A DNA stretch of 64,000 bases, taken from positions 186,001 through 250,000 of the forward strand of contig NZ_JAHESE010000006.1 of NCBI RefSeq assembly GCF_018598175.1. Direction: 5' to 3'. How positions within the stretch are numbered: the stretch's first letter is position 1; every line of letters begins with the position of its first letter. Source of the DNA: Dawidia cretensis (GTDB taxonomy: Bacteria; Bacteroidota; Bacteroidia; Cytophagales; Cyclobacteriaceae). The notes beneath the pieces are model-generated. The model was not told where the DNA came from, ran no database searches, and saw only the letters and a program-made list of their open reading frames with translations. Below, piece after piece: positions 18,180-26,766 of the stretch. Both the position numbers and the translations under genes were made by a program.

Positions 18180-19820
18180 ATGAAGGTTATAGGTATAGTG
18201 CTTTTAGGGTTGATCTCCTCGCTGGCTGTTGCCCAGAAATCGAAAACTGTCATTACGTATGCAGACCTGATCGAGCGGGTGTACGACCTGGACCATCTCG
18301 CGGAGCCTCCGTTGAAAGGCGAGCGATCAGGGACGTTCACCAGCTACGACAGGGCTGCGAAATACGATGAGAAGACCAATACCTACGTCAACTGGGAAGC
18401 CAATGACGACGGGCGCGGGTTCATTCGGAAAGAAGACGGCGGATATGTTGTCTTCGAGAGCGACGGCCCTGGTGTGATCTGGCGTATTTGGAGTGCGCTG
18501 GCCAAAGAGGGAAAAGTGAAGATTTATATTGATCATGCTGCCGTTCCTGTCATTGACGAGCCCTTCCGGGCATTATTCGAAAGCTTTAATAATACGATGC
18601 CACCCATGAACCTCACAAGCTTTGTGATGACGCTTTCGCGTGGGCGAAATCGGTTTTTACCGATACCCTATAACAAGCATTGTAAGATCGTGCTGGAAGA
18701 AAACTGGGGCGCATACTATCACATCACCTATTCCACAATGGCCGATGGCTCGGTACTTCCGGTGTTTACCGGAAGTTATACACAAGCAGATGCTATCAAG
18801 CTCGCCGAGGCAGATCGTTTCCTGTATAATAGGGGCTTCACAAGAAAGCGATACGACGGTGAGAAAATCGAAAACATGACTATTGTGGCGAAAGCCAACA
18901 GCGTGGCCCCCGTAAAGACGATTGTTGGAAACAGGGCGATAAATCGTCTTGATCTTATTCTCGACGAAACCTACCCGGCCGATACCACAAAACAAAGACA
19001 CCTGTTGGAAAATGTGTGGATCAGTGTTACCTGGGATAACGCCGCCAAACCTTCCGTTATGGCGCCGATAGGCTTGTTCTTCGGGGCGTTAACGGGTACA
19101 CAACCCTACCGAACACATACTGTCGGCAGTGTCGATGGAAAGTCATTCTATTCAAACTGGTATATGCCCTTCTCGGAAAAGGCAACCATTGCCCTGGTGA
19201 GCAAAAGCCGCAAAGCGCACACGCTAAAATGTTCCATTGCACATGCGCCCGTCAAAAACGCTGCAAAAGACCTGCTGCGCTTCCACGCCACATGGACTGA
19301 CGGCAATGGCTTCGATGCGATCAAAGCACAGGGAAGAAAGATCGACTGGCCCCTCCTGATCACAAAAGGCGAGGGACGGTATTGCGGCATAACGTTGCAC
19401 GTCACCAATACATGGAAAGATCCGGCAGCCCTGCCAAAAATGTGGTGGTATGGAGAAGGTGGTGATAAAACAATAGACTGGTGGTGGGGCGAAGGCGATG
19501 AGAAGTTTTTTGTGGATGGTGAGAAATTTCCTTCCTCCTTCGGAACGGGAAGCGAAGATTACATAGGCTACGCATGGTCGGCCGAACCCCCTTTCCCACT
19601 ATTCGACAGCCCCTTTGCTGCACAGCCCTATACCCCTATCGACGGCAACGGCCACACCGTGGTGAGCAGATTCCAGATCGCAGACAACGTTCCTTTCTTT
19701 GTTTCATTCGAGGGCACGCTGGAGAAATATAAAGATGACAAATGGGGCAAAAACCTGGAGAATGTTTGTCGGTATGAATGTGTGCGCTACTGGTATCAAA
19801 AGACGGAGCAGCAGAAGTGA
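18180..19820 (+). CDS. GH172 (DUF2961) glycoside hydrolase, possible alpha-fructofuranosidase
   Basis: An exported enzyme of 546 residues with a signal peptide (cleavage near VAQ). I chose the ATG at 18180 because it begins the signal peptide; an in-frame ATG 24 bp upstream gives an unlikely charged start. The DUF2961 body is full length. Two glutamates in WWGEGDE (Glu438) and FGTGSEDY (Glu459) are 21 residues apart, the same spacing I recall for the nucleophile and acid/base (E270/E291) of the Bifidobacterium difructose dianhydride I enzyme that founded GH172. Other GH172 members act on D-arabinofuranose. Its place at the end of a fructan locus favours action on alpha-linked fructofuranose. 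A terminator follows. Confidence 0.85.
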   Translation: MKVIGIVLLGLISSLAVAQKSKTVITYADLIERVYDLDHLAEPPLKGERSGTFTSYDRAAKYDEKTNTYVNWEANDDGRGFIRKEDGGYVVFESDGPGVIWRIWSALAKEGKVKIYIDHAAVPVIDEPFRALFESFNNTMPPMNLTSFVMTLSRGRNRFLPIPYNKHCKIVLEENWGAYYHITYSTMADGSVLPVFTGSYTQADAIKLAEADRFLYNRGFTRKRYDGEKIENMTIVAKANSVAPVKTIVGNRAINRLDLILDETYPADTTKQRHLLENVWISVTWDNAAKPSVMAPIGLFFGALTGTQPYRTHTVGSVDGKSFYSNWYMPFSEKATIALVSKSRKAHTLKCSIAHAPVKNAAKDLLRFHATWTDGNGFDAIKAQGRKIDWPLLITKGEGRYCGITLHVTNTWKDPAALPKMWWYGEGGDKTIDWWWGEGDEKFFVDGEKFPSSFGTGSEDYIGYAWSAEPPFPLFDSPFAAQPYTPIDGNGHTVVSRFQIADNVPFFVSFEGTLEKYKDDKWGKNLENVCRYECVRYWYQKTEQQK

Positions 19821-19835
19821 TATTAACCAAAACGA

Positions 19836-19865
19836 AGAGGCTGTCTTCAAAAGGCAGCCTCTTTA
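19836..19865 (+). terminator. rho-independent terminator closing the fructan locus
   Basis: AGAGGCTG at 19836-19843 pairs with CAGCCTCT at 19855-19862 and is followed by a short T run. It lies 15 bp after the GH172 stop, between convergent genes. Confidence 0.75.
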
Positions 19866-19888
19866 TGTTCACATAACGGAATAGCGTC

Positions 19889-20449
19889 TTACTCTCCCCG
19901 GAACTTCGCGTACAGTTTGGGGCAAATCTTTTTTTGGCTTTCCAGATTTTCTTCCTCCCAGGTGAATTCCATTTCCTTCACGGTATAGGAAATGGTTTCA
20001 ACATAATCATAGAGATCCTGGCCGGTCTTATTCTCAAAGGACGTTATGGGCACATAAGTCAGACTTTCGAACTCATAGTCGTTTCCTTCTTCCACCAGAT
20101 CCGCCAGCGAGTCGGGATGCTCAATGGCCTTATAATAGACGTCTTTACCAGCCGATATGAGCCAACACCTGAAGTATTCAAAACCATCGTCAGAGGCGCC
20201 GCCGTTAATGATATACGCTGCACACCACAGCTCAGAAGTATAGGCCTTCTGCTCCAGGTCGCTTGTTCGCAAATAGAATCCCACCATTTCCTTGGGCGTG
20301 AGCTTTTCAACCTCGCCAATCAGGTGTTCTTCCATTTCCTCCAGGTCCTCAGTGGCCTCTTGCGCCCGGTGAATAATGGACCAATACCGGTCTTCATCCA
20401 GCAGGTCTGCAGTCTTTTCGAGCGGAGGTGCATTTGATTCCGATGCCAT
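19889..20449 (-). CDS. DUF4240-domain protein
   Basis: An acidic cytoplasmic protein of 186 residues with no signal or membrane segment. The core (LTPKEMVGFYLRT, then LWCAAYIINGGASDDGFEYF and WLISAGKDVYYKAI) matches the DUF4240 family, whose biochemical role is unknown. Similar proteins are often found as single genes or near toxin-immunity-like loci; here the neighbours give no clue. It is convergent with the fructan locus and sits alone on its strand. Confidence 0.8.
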   Translation of the reverse strand: MASESNAPPLEKTADLLDEDRYWSIIHRAQEATEDLEEMEEHLIGEVEKLTPKEMVGFYLRTSDLEQKAYTSELWCAAYIINGGASDDGFEYFRCWLISAGKDVYYKAIEHPDSLADLVEEGNDYEFESLTYVPITSFENKTGQDLYDYVETISYTVKEMEFTWEEENLESQKKICPKLYAKFRGE

Positions 20450-20603
20450 TTATAGAATGTTTAGGCTCCCAAATTACTAAAAAGTCACAAGTTCACTGAA
20501 TTTGACACCGCTGTTAACAATAAAATAATTCCCCGCTCTAAATAGCGATTGATCCGGTCAACTATTCGCACCGATCGTTCATCCGAGACGAACCGTTAAA
20601 AGA

Positions 20604-22391
20604 TTAGTTCTGATTGGTTTTTAATTGCTTCATTAACGGAACGGAATAACCAACCTGTATTTGGTGGAAGCCTGTACGCCAAAAGCCATGCTGCCAGTTG
20701 TATTGGTAGCGAAAAAATAATTTACCCGTGCCTTCCGTCTGGGGTTTCAGCGAAAGCTGCATCAGCACATGCTTATAAAGAATTTTCGAATCTCCGCCAT
20801 CGTCCGGCGTTTCGGCAAAAGTTGGAATGTTTGCCACCTGCGAAAATGAATTATCGCGCAGAAAGTAGAAATTGAGACCGCCACCCAAACTAAATGTATA
20901 TCGCTCATCTGTTCGAACTTCCCAAACAGCCTTGAAGGGCGTAACAGTGTACGTATTCACACCGTACTCATTGACAAAGTCTGTTGTCTCAACAGCATTG
21001 TTAGAAAACACCCTCAACGAGTCCCGCACCGAAACTCTACCATACCGAAAACCACCATTGACACAAAGTGAGCTCTTCATCGGCGGCACATCGATTATAA
21101 ACCAATTTATATCCGCACCCACACTAAAATTCTCAAATCGTTTTAACTCGAGTGTAGAGGTAAATTTTATTGGATCGTATGCATTGTTGGTGAATTGATC
21201 TTTATAATTCAAAATAAGGAATTTATTGTTATCCTCAATCTTAGACACCACAATAGATGGCAGGAGAAACTGAAACGCTCCATAAGAATATTGCGACTTT
21301 TTAAATCTTCCATTGCGTCGGCTATTCAAATTCAACCGTTTATCTACTTCAAACTGAATCAATCCATTCGGCTTGTCTTTATCAAACCCCACAAAATCAC
21401 TAAACGTTTTTAATTCAAATAACTTGGATGTACTTTCCTTGGAAAGCTCTATTTGCCTGCGAGGGTCCGTCTTGAAGTCGAGGGTTATGACCTGGTTCGC
21501 AGGACTATAATCCCGCCGTCCAACCTCATGTTTTTGCTCATAACGGGTTATCACATCGCGAAGTCCCATATAGTATCTATCCTTATCTTCCGTCGCATAC
21601 AGACTTACCCCTTCTATGATTCTGTAGTCTCTTTTTGATGCAAAACCTATCGGATAGGCGTTTTCAAATTTAAGAACAATATTGCCATACGCTACGTCCA
21701 CTTTGACATTCTCGATATATCCCTCATCAAATTCAATTTCTACATTCATTATATCATACCGATTAACCGTGTCGGTTATTACCTTATCCCATTTTTTTGT
21801 CCACTTGCTAACGACCACATCGTTTCCAAAGAAAATTTCACCAGCTTTTGGCCGGTAATCGAAAGATCCGATCATGATCTCAGCGCCTTGAAAAAACAAG
21901 AAGATCGACTCCAGGTTTATCTTATCAAATTCCGCCATAAGCTCTTCGTACGTTTTCCTCGGAGCGGATGTGATAGTCGAGTCTTTTTCAGTAGCAGTCG
22001 AGTCTTTCTCCGTAGAAGTCGTGTCACGCTTGTGCTGACCTGAATCTGGTTGGACGACTTTTTTAAGCTCGCTTGCCTTGGGGACCTTCCCTTTCACCAA
22101 CAACGCTGAGAATTTTTCTCTCGCCTTCGCCACAAAGGATGAAAGATTATTCGGCCGAACCAGAAAAGTCTCTTTCATATCGGGATCATCATCCATCTGT
22201 ATTGTATACTCAAAGGCTTGATTTCCAACGACGCGCGCACGAATGGAATAATCTACAATCGTACCCAGCTCGTGTGGATTGAGCTCGAATGGATACGACA
22301 GGTTCGTACGATTGGGCGATGTGGTCTGCGCGGCAACGTTGCCTGCTGCCGCCAGCACAATACCAAGAAAAAAGAGGGACAGGAATTTCAT
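20604..22391 (-). CDS. exported protein of unknown function, 595 residues
   Basis: I do not recognise a family. A signal peptide (cleavage near VAAQ) leads the protein. A low-complexity, charged linker with STATEKD-type repeats lies at about residues 122-140. The last 200 residues alternate hydrophobic and polar residues and end in beta strands (FRYQYNWQHGFWRTGFHQIQVGYSVPL), which would suit an outer-membrane or surface beta structure. The start codon overlaps the stop of the upstream lipoprotein gene by 4 bp (ATGA), so the two are translationally coupled and probably work together. The DNA here looks richer in A and T than the flanking loci. Confidence 0.75.
   Translation of the reverse strand: MKFLSLFFLGIVLAAAGNVAAQTTSPNRTNLSYPFELNPHELGTIVDYSIRARVVGNQAFEYTIQMDDDPDMKETFLVRPNNLSSFVAKAREKFSALLVKGKVPKASELKKVVQPDSGQHKRDTTSTEKDSTATEKDSTITSAPRKTYEELMAEFDKINLESIFLFFQGAEIMIGSFDYRPKAGEIFFGNDVVVSKWTKKWDKVITDTVNRYDIMNVEIEFDEGYIENVKVDVAYGNIVLKFENAYPIGFASKRDYRIIEGVSLYATEDKDRYYMGLRDVITRYEQKHEVGRRDYSPANQVITLDFKTDPRRQIELSKESTSKLFELKTFSDFVGFDKDKPNGLIQFEVDKRLNLNSRRNGRFKKSQYSYGAFQFLLPSIVVSKIEDNNKFLILNYKDQFTNNAYDPIKFTSTLELKRFENFSVGADINWFIIDVPPMKSSLCVNGGFRYGRVSVRDSLRVFSNNAVETTDFVNEYGVNTYTVTPFKAVWEVRTDERYTFSLGGGLNFYFLRDNSFSQVANIPTFAETPDDGGDSKILYKHVLMQLSLKPQTEGTGKLFFRYQYNWQHGFWRTGFHQIQVGYSVPLMKQLKTNQN
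21976..22025 (-). repeat. short tandem repeat, 21-bp unit, about 2.4 copies
   Basis: Two full 21-bp units (21976-21996 and 21997-22017) and a partial third encode a seven-residue repeat of the type DSTATEK inside the linker of the 595-residue exported protein. Confidence 0.7.
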
Positions 22392-23149
22392 TGTATGCGC
22401 GAAAGATTAAGCGTCAGTGTATCGTAATCAGAAGATGCCATTTTAAACTTCGCTGTCAGGAAAGAATCACGCACATGCAATGTATCCACAAGCGAAGCAA
22501 TCGTGTCATTTTTAGCGGTCATGAAACCGCCGGAGAACATAAAGTCCGTTGACGCCGCATCGATACCATAACCCACCAGGCGATTGAAATCACGCGGGCT
22601 TTTAAACTCCAGAGAAAGCTCACCATCGTAAGCAACAAATCCCTCGACCCTTCCCAAACCGACCGGGACAGAAGCGAGCGTAAGCAAAAATGTACCGCTA
22701 TAATAGCCACGACATTGCGGCTGACCGGTGATACCCGCGCCGGCATCCAGTATCTTCAGATCGACATTTGCCCCGTCAAGAATAGTTCGCACAGAATAGC
22801 CCAGTGGTATAACTTCCGTATCCTGGGTAGACTCACTGATTTGAAACAGCAGAAGGCTGTCGACGGCGTTCCCGGGTTTTCCATAGACCTTTGTAAAAAA
22901 CCACATCGCACTCTTCTGTGCGGAGGGAAACTTCGTAATGCTAACAGAATTAATAAACGAGTCTGCAGGAAGCTCGATCGTTGAGAGTATCTCCTGGTAG
23001 ACCCTGAATTCAGCAACGCCCGGATATACTTTTGTGAAGGCTAATGACGGGGGCTGTGGCTGATTGAAATTATCGTCATAATAGCCCTCAAAAATCGAGC
23101 AGCCAACGGCCACGAACAAGATTACAGGTAGAAAATAAAAAGTTTTCAT
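22388..23149 (-). CDS. lipoprotein of unknown function, coupled to the 595-residue protein
   Basis: A protein of 253 residues that starts MKTFYFLPVILFVAVGC, so it is a lipoprotein with its cysteine at about residue 17. I prefer the ATG at 23149; a second ATG at 23155 adds only two residues. The rest is beta-rich, with phrases such as YPGVAEFRVYQEILSTIELP and GYYSGTFLLTLASVPVGLG, but no domain is recognised. It shares an ATGA overlap with the downstream gene. A terminator hairpin for the thioredoxin gene lies just upstream, so the pair likely has its own promoter in the short gap. Confidence 0.75.
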   Translation of the reverse strand: MKTFYFLPVILFVAVGCSIFEGYYDDNFNQPQPPSLAFTKVYPGVAEFRVYQEILSTIELPADSFINSVSITKFPSAQKSAMWFFTKVYGKPGNAVDSLLLFQISESTQDTEVIPLGYSVRTILDGANVDLKILDAGAGITGQPQCRGYYSGTFLLTLASVPVGLGRVEGFVAYDGELSLEFKSPRDFNRLVGYGIDAASTDFMFSGGFMTAKNDTIASLVDTLHVRDSFLTAKFKMASSDYDTLTLNLSRIQ

Positions 23150-23180
23150 AAGCAAAACATCCTCCGGCTGGTTCGATTAA

Positions 23181-23238
23181 AAACAAAAAAGCCCATCCCT
23201 CCATAACCAATAGATTGGTTACATGGAAAGATGGGCTC
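23181..23238 (-). terminator. long hairpin terminator after the thioredoxin-like gene
   Basis: AGCCCATC at 23191-23198 pairs with GATGGGCT at 23231-23238, and an inner stem TAACCAA/TTGGTTA extends it to about 48 nt. Read on the minus strand it ends in a run of T (23181-23190). Confidence 0.8.
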
Positions 23239-23378
23239 TACTTTTGTTACTTCGAAAGTATAAAATCCAGCTACATTTTACAACGTCAATCGATACTAAT
23301 TACGTCCATGAATCCTGATACTATGTCCCAGTTTAATGTTCGATAAACACTTAATCTATTTCAATACTTTAAACCTCT

Positions 23379-24827
23379 TTACAACGCCATTTCCTTTTCC
23401 AAAAGTTTCACCAATTCGTCTTTATGGCTCGGCTGGGGCGCATTGAAATTTACGATCTCACCTCGTTTATTGATGATCACGAACCTGGGTATGAGGTTCG
23501 CGTTGTACGCTGCCTGTACCTTGCCTTCGCTATCGATCAATTGTAACCACGTGGGCTTGTCCTTCTTGAGGGCATTCAGCCATGCCTGGCGACCATCCGC
23601 CACAGCAATGCTTATAAAAGCGATGCGCGAATCGTCCTTATACTGATTATATACCGCTTCCAGAAAAGGAGTCTCTTCCCGACATGGTTTACACCAACTG
23701 GCCCAGAGATCGATATAGACAACCTTACCTTCAAAATTAGCCAGGCTATACGCCTGACCCTGCTCGTTCTTCAGCGTAAAAGCAGGGGCGGGTTTTCCAA
23801 TACTGGTTTGCAAAAGATAATCCGCTCTCTTGGTAAATTGTTCAGCAATTGATTTTCGATAAAAGTCATCCGTGAAATAAGGAAGATAAGGTTGGAAAAG
23901 GTTCCCCAGCGTGTGTAGCCTTTCGAGGCTCTGGCACGAACCAACCTCATTTGACATCTTGCGGTACAGCGAATTATCCCTGACTTTTCCAGAATATACC
24001 TGAGCGCTTTTTTTCAGAGGATAAAGATCCTCACCTTTTCGCGCAGGTTCTTTCAGGTAATCAAGTCTAACCAGGTAGTTCAGGTACTCCCCAATAATCC
24101 AGGTTTTGTATTGCGTCGATATCAGATATGCATCGTTGTCAATCTTAGGCAGCTTACTATCACTTTTCCCAACCAGGTCTTCGCTTTCAGCAACACTCAA
24201 TTGATAAATATTGGCATGCGCCATCAAGCAGTAAAGCTGCGTGAAGGCATTATCCAATTCAATACTGCGCTTAAAAAAATCAACATAAGCATCATCTTTC
24301 GGTATAGGGCCTGAAAATACAACCTGCGCAATGGAGTCGTTTATTCGCTTTTCCCGTTTAGCGTATCGCACCAGGCTTCTCTTGCTGCGTTCATACCAGG
24401 ACGTATCGGGTTTGTGATTTCGGTACCAATCATTCTTAAGCTCCCGGTACCGGTTGCTGGTAGCGCCCTTACCTGTAATTTTAACCGTTGCAAAAAGTGT
24501 CTCGAAGTTCGTAGCGTCGCCTGTGATCACCAGATCGTACCCGGGCGCGATAAATATATCATTGATCTGCGTTTGATTCTGCTGTATATTGGTTCGTTGG
24601 GGATGTGTACACCGATAAGTCTTCAGAAAAAATGTGCCGTCAGGATCTAAGAAAATAGTATCGATGCTGTGTACACCATGCTCATCATAAAAACCTATTT
24701 TAAGTTTCCTTTCCGGGCTGTTGCTTAATTTACCTCGTATGATCAGAGGCTCCGGCGTGACTTTATTTGTCTGAGCCGTCGCCAGCAGGCTGTTGACGAG
24801 CACTAGTATGATCACCAATTTTCTCAT
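23379..24827 (-). CDS. TlpA/ResA-type thiol-disulfide oxidoreductase with N-terminal extension
   Basis: An exported protein of 482 residues with a signal peptide (cleavage near ATAQ). The first 150 residues resemble the DUF4369 beta domain found before thioredoxin in Bacteroidota (IIRGKLSNSPERKLKIGFYDEHG). A helical middle follows. The C-terminal 140 residues are a thioredoxin/AhpC-TSA domain with the redox pair Cys379-Lys-Pro-Cys382 in LWASWCKPCREE. Such proteins reduce disulfides in the periplasm, for example during cytochrome c maturation. It has its own terminator at 23181-23238 and no close partner. Confidence 0.88.
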   Translation of the reverse strand: MRKLVIILVLVNSLLATAQTNKVTPEPLIIRGKLSNSPERKLKIGFYDEHGVHSIDTIFLDPDGTFFLKTYRCTHPQRTNIQQNQTQINDIFIAPGYDLVITGDATNFETLFATVKITGKGATSNRYRELKNDWYRNHKPDTSWYERSKRSLVRYAKREKRINDSIAQVVFSGPIPKDDAYVDFFKRSIELDNAFTQLYCLMAHANIYQLSVAESEDLVGKSDSKLPKIDNDAYLISTQYKTWIIGEYLNYLVRLDYLKEPARKGEDLYPLKKSAQVYSGKVRDNSLYRKMSNEVGSCQSLERLHTLGNLFQPYLPYFTDDFYRKSIAEQFTKRADYLLQTSIGKPAPAFTLKNEQGQAYSLANFEGKVVYIDLWASWCKPCREETPFLEAVYNQYKDDSRIAFISIAVADGRQAWLNALKKDKPTWLQLIDSEGKVQAAYNANLIPRFVIINKRGEIVNFNAPQPSHKDELVKLLEKEMAL

Positions 24828-24871
24828 GACTAAATATCTAAAAAAATTGTAGATTTTACCTATGCGTCAGG

Positions 24872-26248
24872 TCATTCATTATTTCCCGTCGATGCCAAAA
24901 TAAAATCAACAATGGGCGTAGGATTCGGAAGGCTATGCGGGTGATGTTTAAAACCCGGCTTAATTAACACGATAATATTCCCCTTCAGAGCCCTAACCTT
25001 CTCCGCAAAAAGCAATGTGTTTGTTTCTATAGGCACTGCCTCGTCGGCGTCACCACAAACGTGCAACATGGGGTAATTTCCCTGTACAATCTGCGGCACC
25101 TTGTCAATGGGGCCAACCCGCGCGACCTGTTCTTCGGCGGCGGACTGCCGCACCGGCCACCACCGCAAGTCCAGCAGGGGGTTGTCGACATATACACATG
25201 CCACATGTGTGGGATTTTCAGCTGCCCAGTTATATACATAAACAGCTCCCCGACTCATGCCCTCCATCACAGCCTTTTTATGCAGCCCGTCCCGGGTGAG
25301 CATGTCGTAAAATGCATTCCAGGTATCCACGGCCTCTTTGTTGCCCAATAACTCGGCCACGTCACAGTAGACTACGTGAAAGCCAAGCTCTAACAGCGCA
25401 ATCTCCGTCTGTGGCTCATGACCCCAGAATCTCGCGCGCCAGATCCACCGGTGCCCCTTATTGGCCAGTTTCGGCTTCACAACCTTGCAGTCTCTCCCCT
25501 TCCAGGTAAACTCCACACATTCGTAGCCATGATACGATACCGTCTTCCCTTCTATCTTTATGCGTGCCGGCAGATTGAAGCCAACATCGCGCGTTTGCCG
25601 GATCACCGCCTCAAGCTTTTCCGCCATCAATGTAGTCCCCTGCAGGTTGGGATGAATTTTATCGGGGAACAAACCCGCCTTATCCATTAGAATAGAATGC
25701 ATATCCAGCACCTCCACCCTTTCTGAAAAAGCCACGTTCCTCACCCGCGGTATAACGCGATTAACAATCACCGGATCCCAAATGCCAGTTGAATCCGTTA
25801 CGAACGAAGGCACCGGCAGTAGCAAAATGATCCGCGGGTTTGACGGTAAAGCTTTGAACGCAGCAATCATTTCCCGGTAGTCAGCTTCATACTCATGCAG
25901 ATAGATGCGGTTGATCAACTTGCTGTCATTCCCACCCAGATCGATGATCACGAGGTGGGGATTACGTTGCAGGGCTTGTTGATACTCCTTCGTTTTATGA
26001 TACGGAAGATCGCCGCGTTTAAGCAAGGTAGCTCCCGGCACGCCATAGTTTGTCACGGCGTAACGCTCACCCAGGGCCATTTGCAATTGAGCGGGGAAAG
26101 ACTCGCGGGCAGGATTCTCCAAAAGTGAACCGTGGGTAATACTGGCGCCCAGGCAGGCTACGCGAATCTGCGGCTGAGCATGGAGCTTTGATACCGGCAC
26201 CACCACCAGTATGGCAGCGTAAAGCGATAGTCGGATAATGACATTCAT
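24872..26248 (-). CDS. bifunctional-looking SGNH esterase plus alpha/beta-hydrolase
   Basis: An exported protein of 458 residues. The ATG at 26248 begins a signal peptide (MNVIIRLSLYAAILVVVPVS, cleavage near HAQ). Residues 28-220 are an SGNH/GDSL hydrolase with block I GASITHG (Ser36), block III GGND (105-108) and block V DKIHP (Asp196, His199). Residues 235-455 look like an alpha/beta-hydrolase, with nucleophile elbow GMSRGA (Ser332), a candidate acid in CGDADE (Asp400) and a histidine in FKHHPH (about 435). Two esterase modules in one chain suggest stepwise removal of acyl groups from a glycan. The substrate is unknown and no glycan locus is adjacent. Confidence 0.82.
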   Translation of the reverse strand: MNVIIRLSLYAAILVVVPVSKLHAQPQIRVACLGASITHGSLLENPARESFPAQLQMALGERYAVTNYGVPGATLLKRGDLPYHKTKEYQQALQRNPHLVIIDLGGNDSKLINRIYLHEYEADYREMIAAFKALPSNPRIILLLPVPSFVTDSTGIWDPVIVNRVIPRVRNVAFSERVEVLDMHSILMDKAGLFPDKIHPNLQGTTLMAEKLEAVIRQTRDVGFNLPARIKIEGKTVSYHGYECVEFTWKGRDCKVVKPKLANKGHRWIWRARFWGHEPQTEIALLELGFHVVYCDVAELLGNKEAVDTWNAFYDMLTRDGLHKKAVMEGMSRGAVYVYNWAAENPTHVACVYVDNPLLDLRWWPVRQSAAEEQVARVGPIDKVPQIVQGNYPMLHVCGDADEAVPIETNTLLFAEKVRALKGNIIVLIKPGFKHHPHSLPNPTPIVDFILASTGNNE

Positions 26249-26354
26249 GACAGCGAAGATACCGTCACACAATTAACAAGCGCTTAATCGCACAATTAAC
26301 AAACGCGTCGGGTGTTCTGCTTCAAGGAAAATTATTGCCGCTTGTATAAGCGTA

Positions 26355-26690
26355 CTAAAAACCGGGCTGAGCGGTGTCAGAAGTTTCCAGGCCGTCCGGT
26401 TGGAGAGTCCGGGATGTTTGTGTTATTGAACGGAAAAAAGATGCTCCCCTCCAGCGCTGGCAGACAGCGCTGTAAAGGCACTTAATCTCGCAAACCTTTG
26501 TCAGCAGGCCCGCTGGGTTCGTCCAATCGGCCTGAACGCTCGCATGCCCCATCAAATGAACCGTTTCTGCCGCCAGCCGGTCGTTGGACCGTGTGTCAAA
26601 GACATCGCCGTAGGAGCATACAAAAACCAACAGAAGGGTTCCTGCGATGAGCGCCATGGCGCGACAGAAGCTTTTTCGAAGAAGGATCAT
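26355..26690 (-). CDS. hypothetical small exported protein (weak call)
   Basis: An open frame of 111 residues that starts with a plausible signal sequence (RKSFCRAMALIAGTLLLVFVCS) and then a short polar region with several cysteines. No family is recognised. It is the only reasonable frame in the 518-bp gap between the esterase and the YihY gene. The C-terminal half has an unusual composition, so this may be a gene remnant or a chance frame. Confidence 0.35.
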   Translation of the reverse strand: MILLRKSFCRAMALIAGTLLLVFVCSYGDVFDTRSNDRLAAETVHLMGHASVQADWTNPAGLLTKVCEIKCLYSAVCQRWRGASFFRSITQTSRTLQPDGLETSDTAQPGF

Positions 26691-26766
26691 AATGTGGTCA
26701 CGTTGTACTATATAGTACCGAAACACTCCAAAAAGGTTGGAATGCCTCCATCTTCATGGTGGTACC

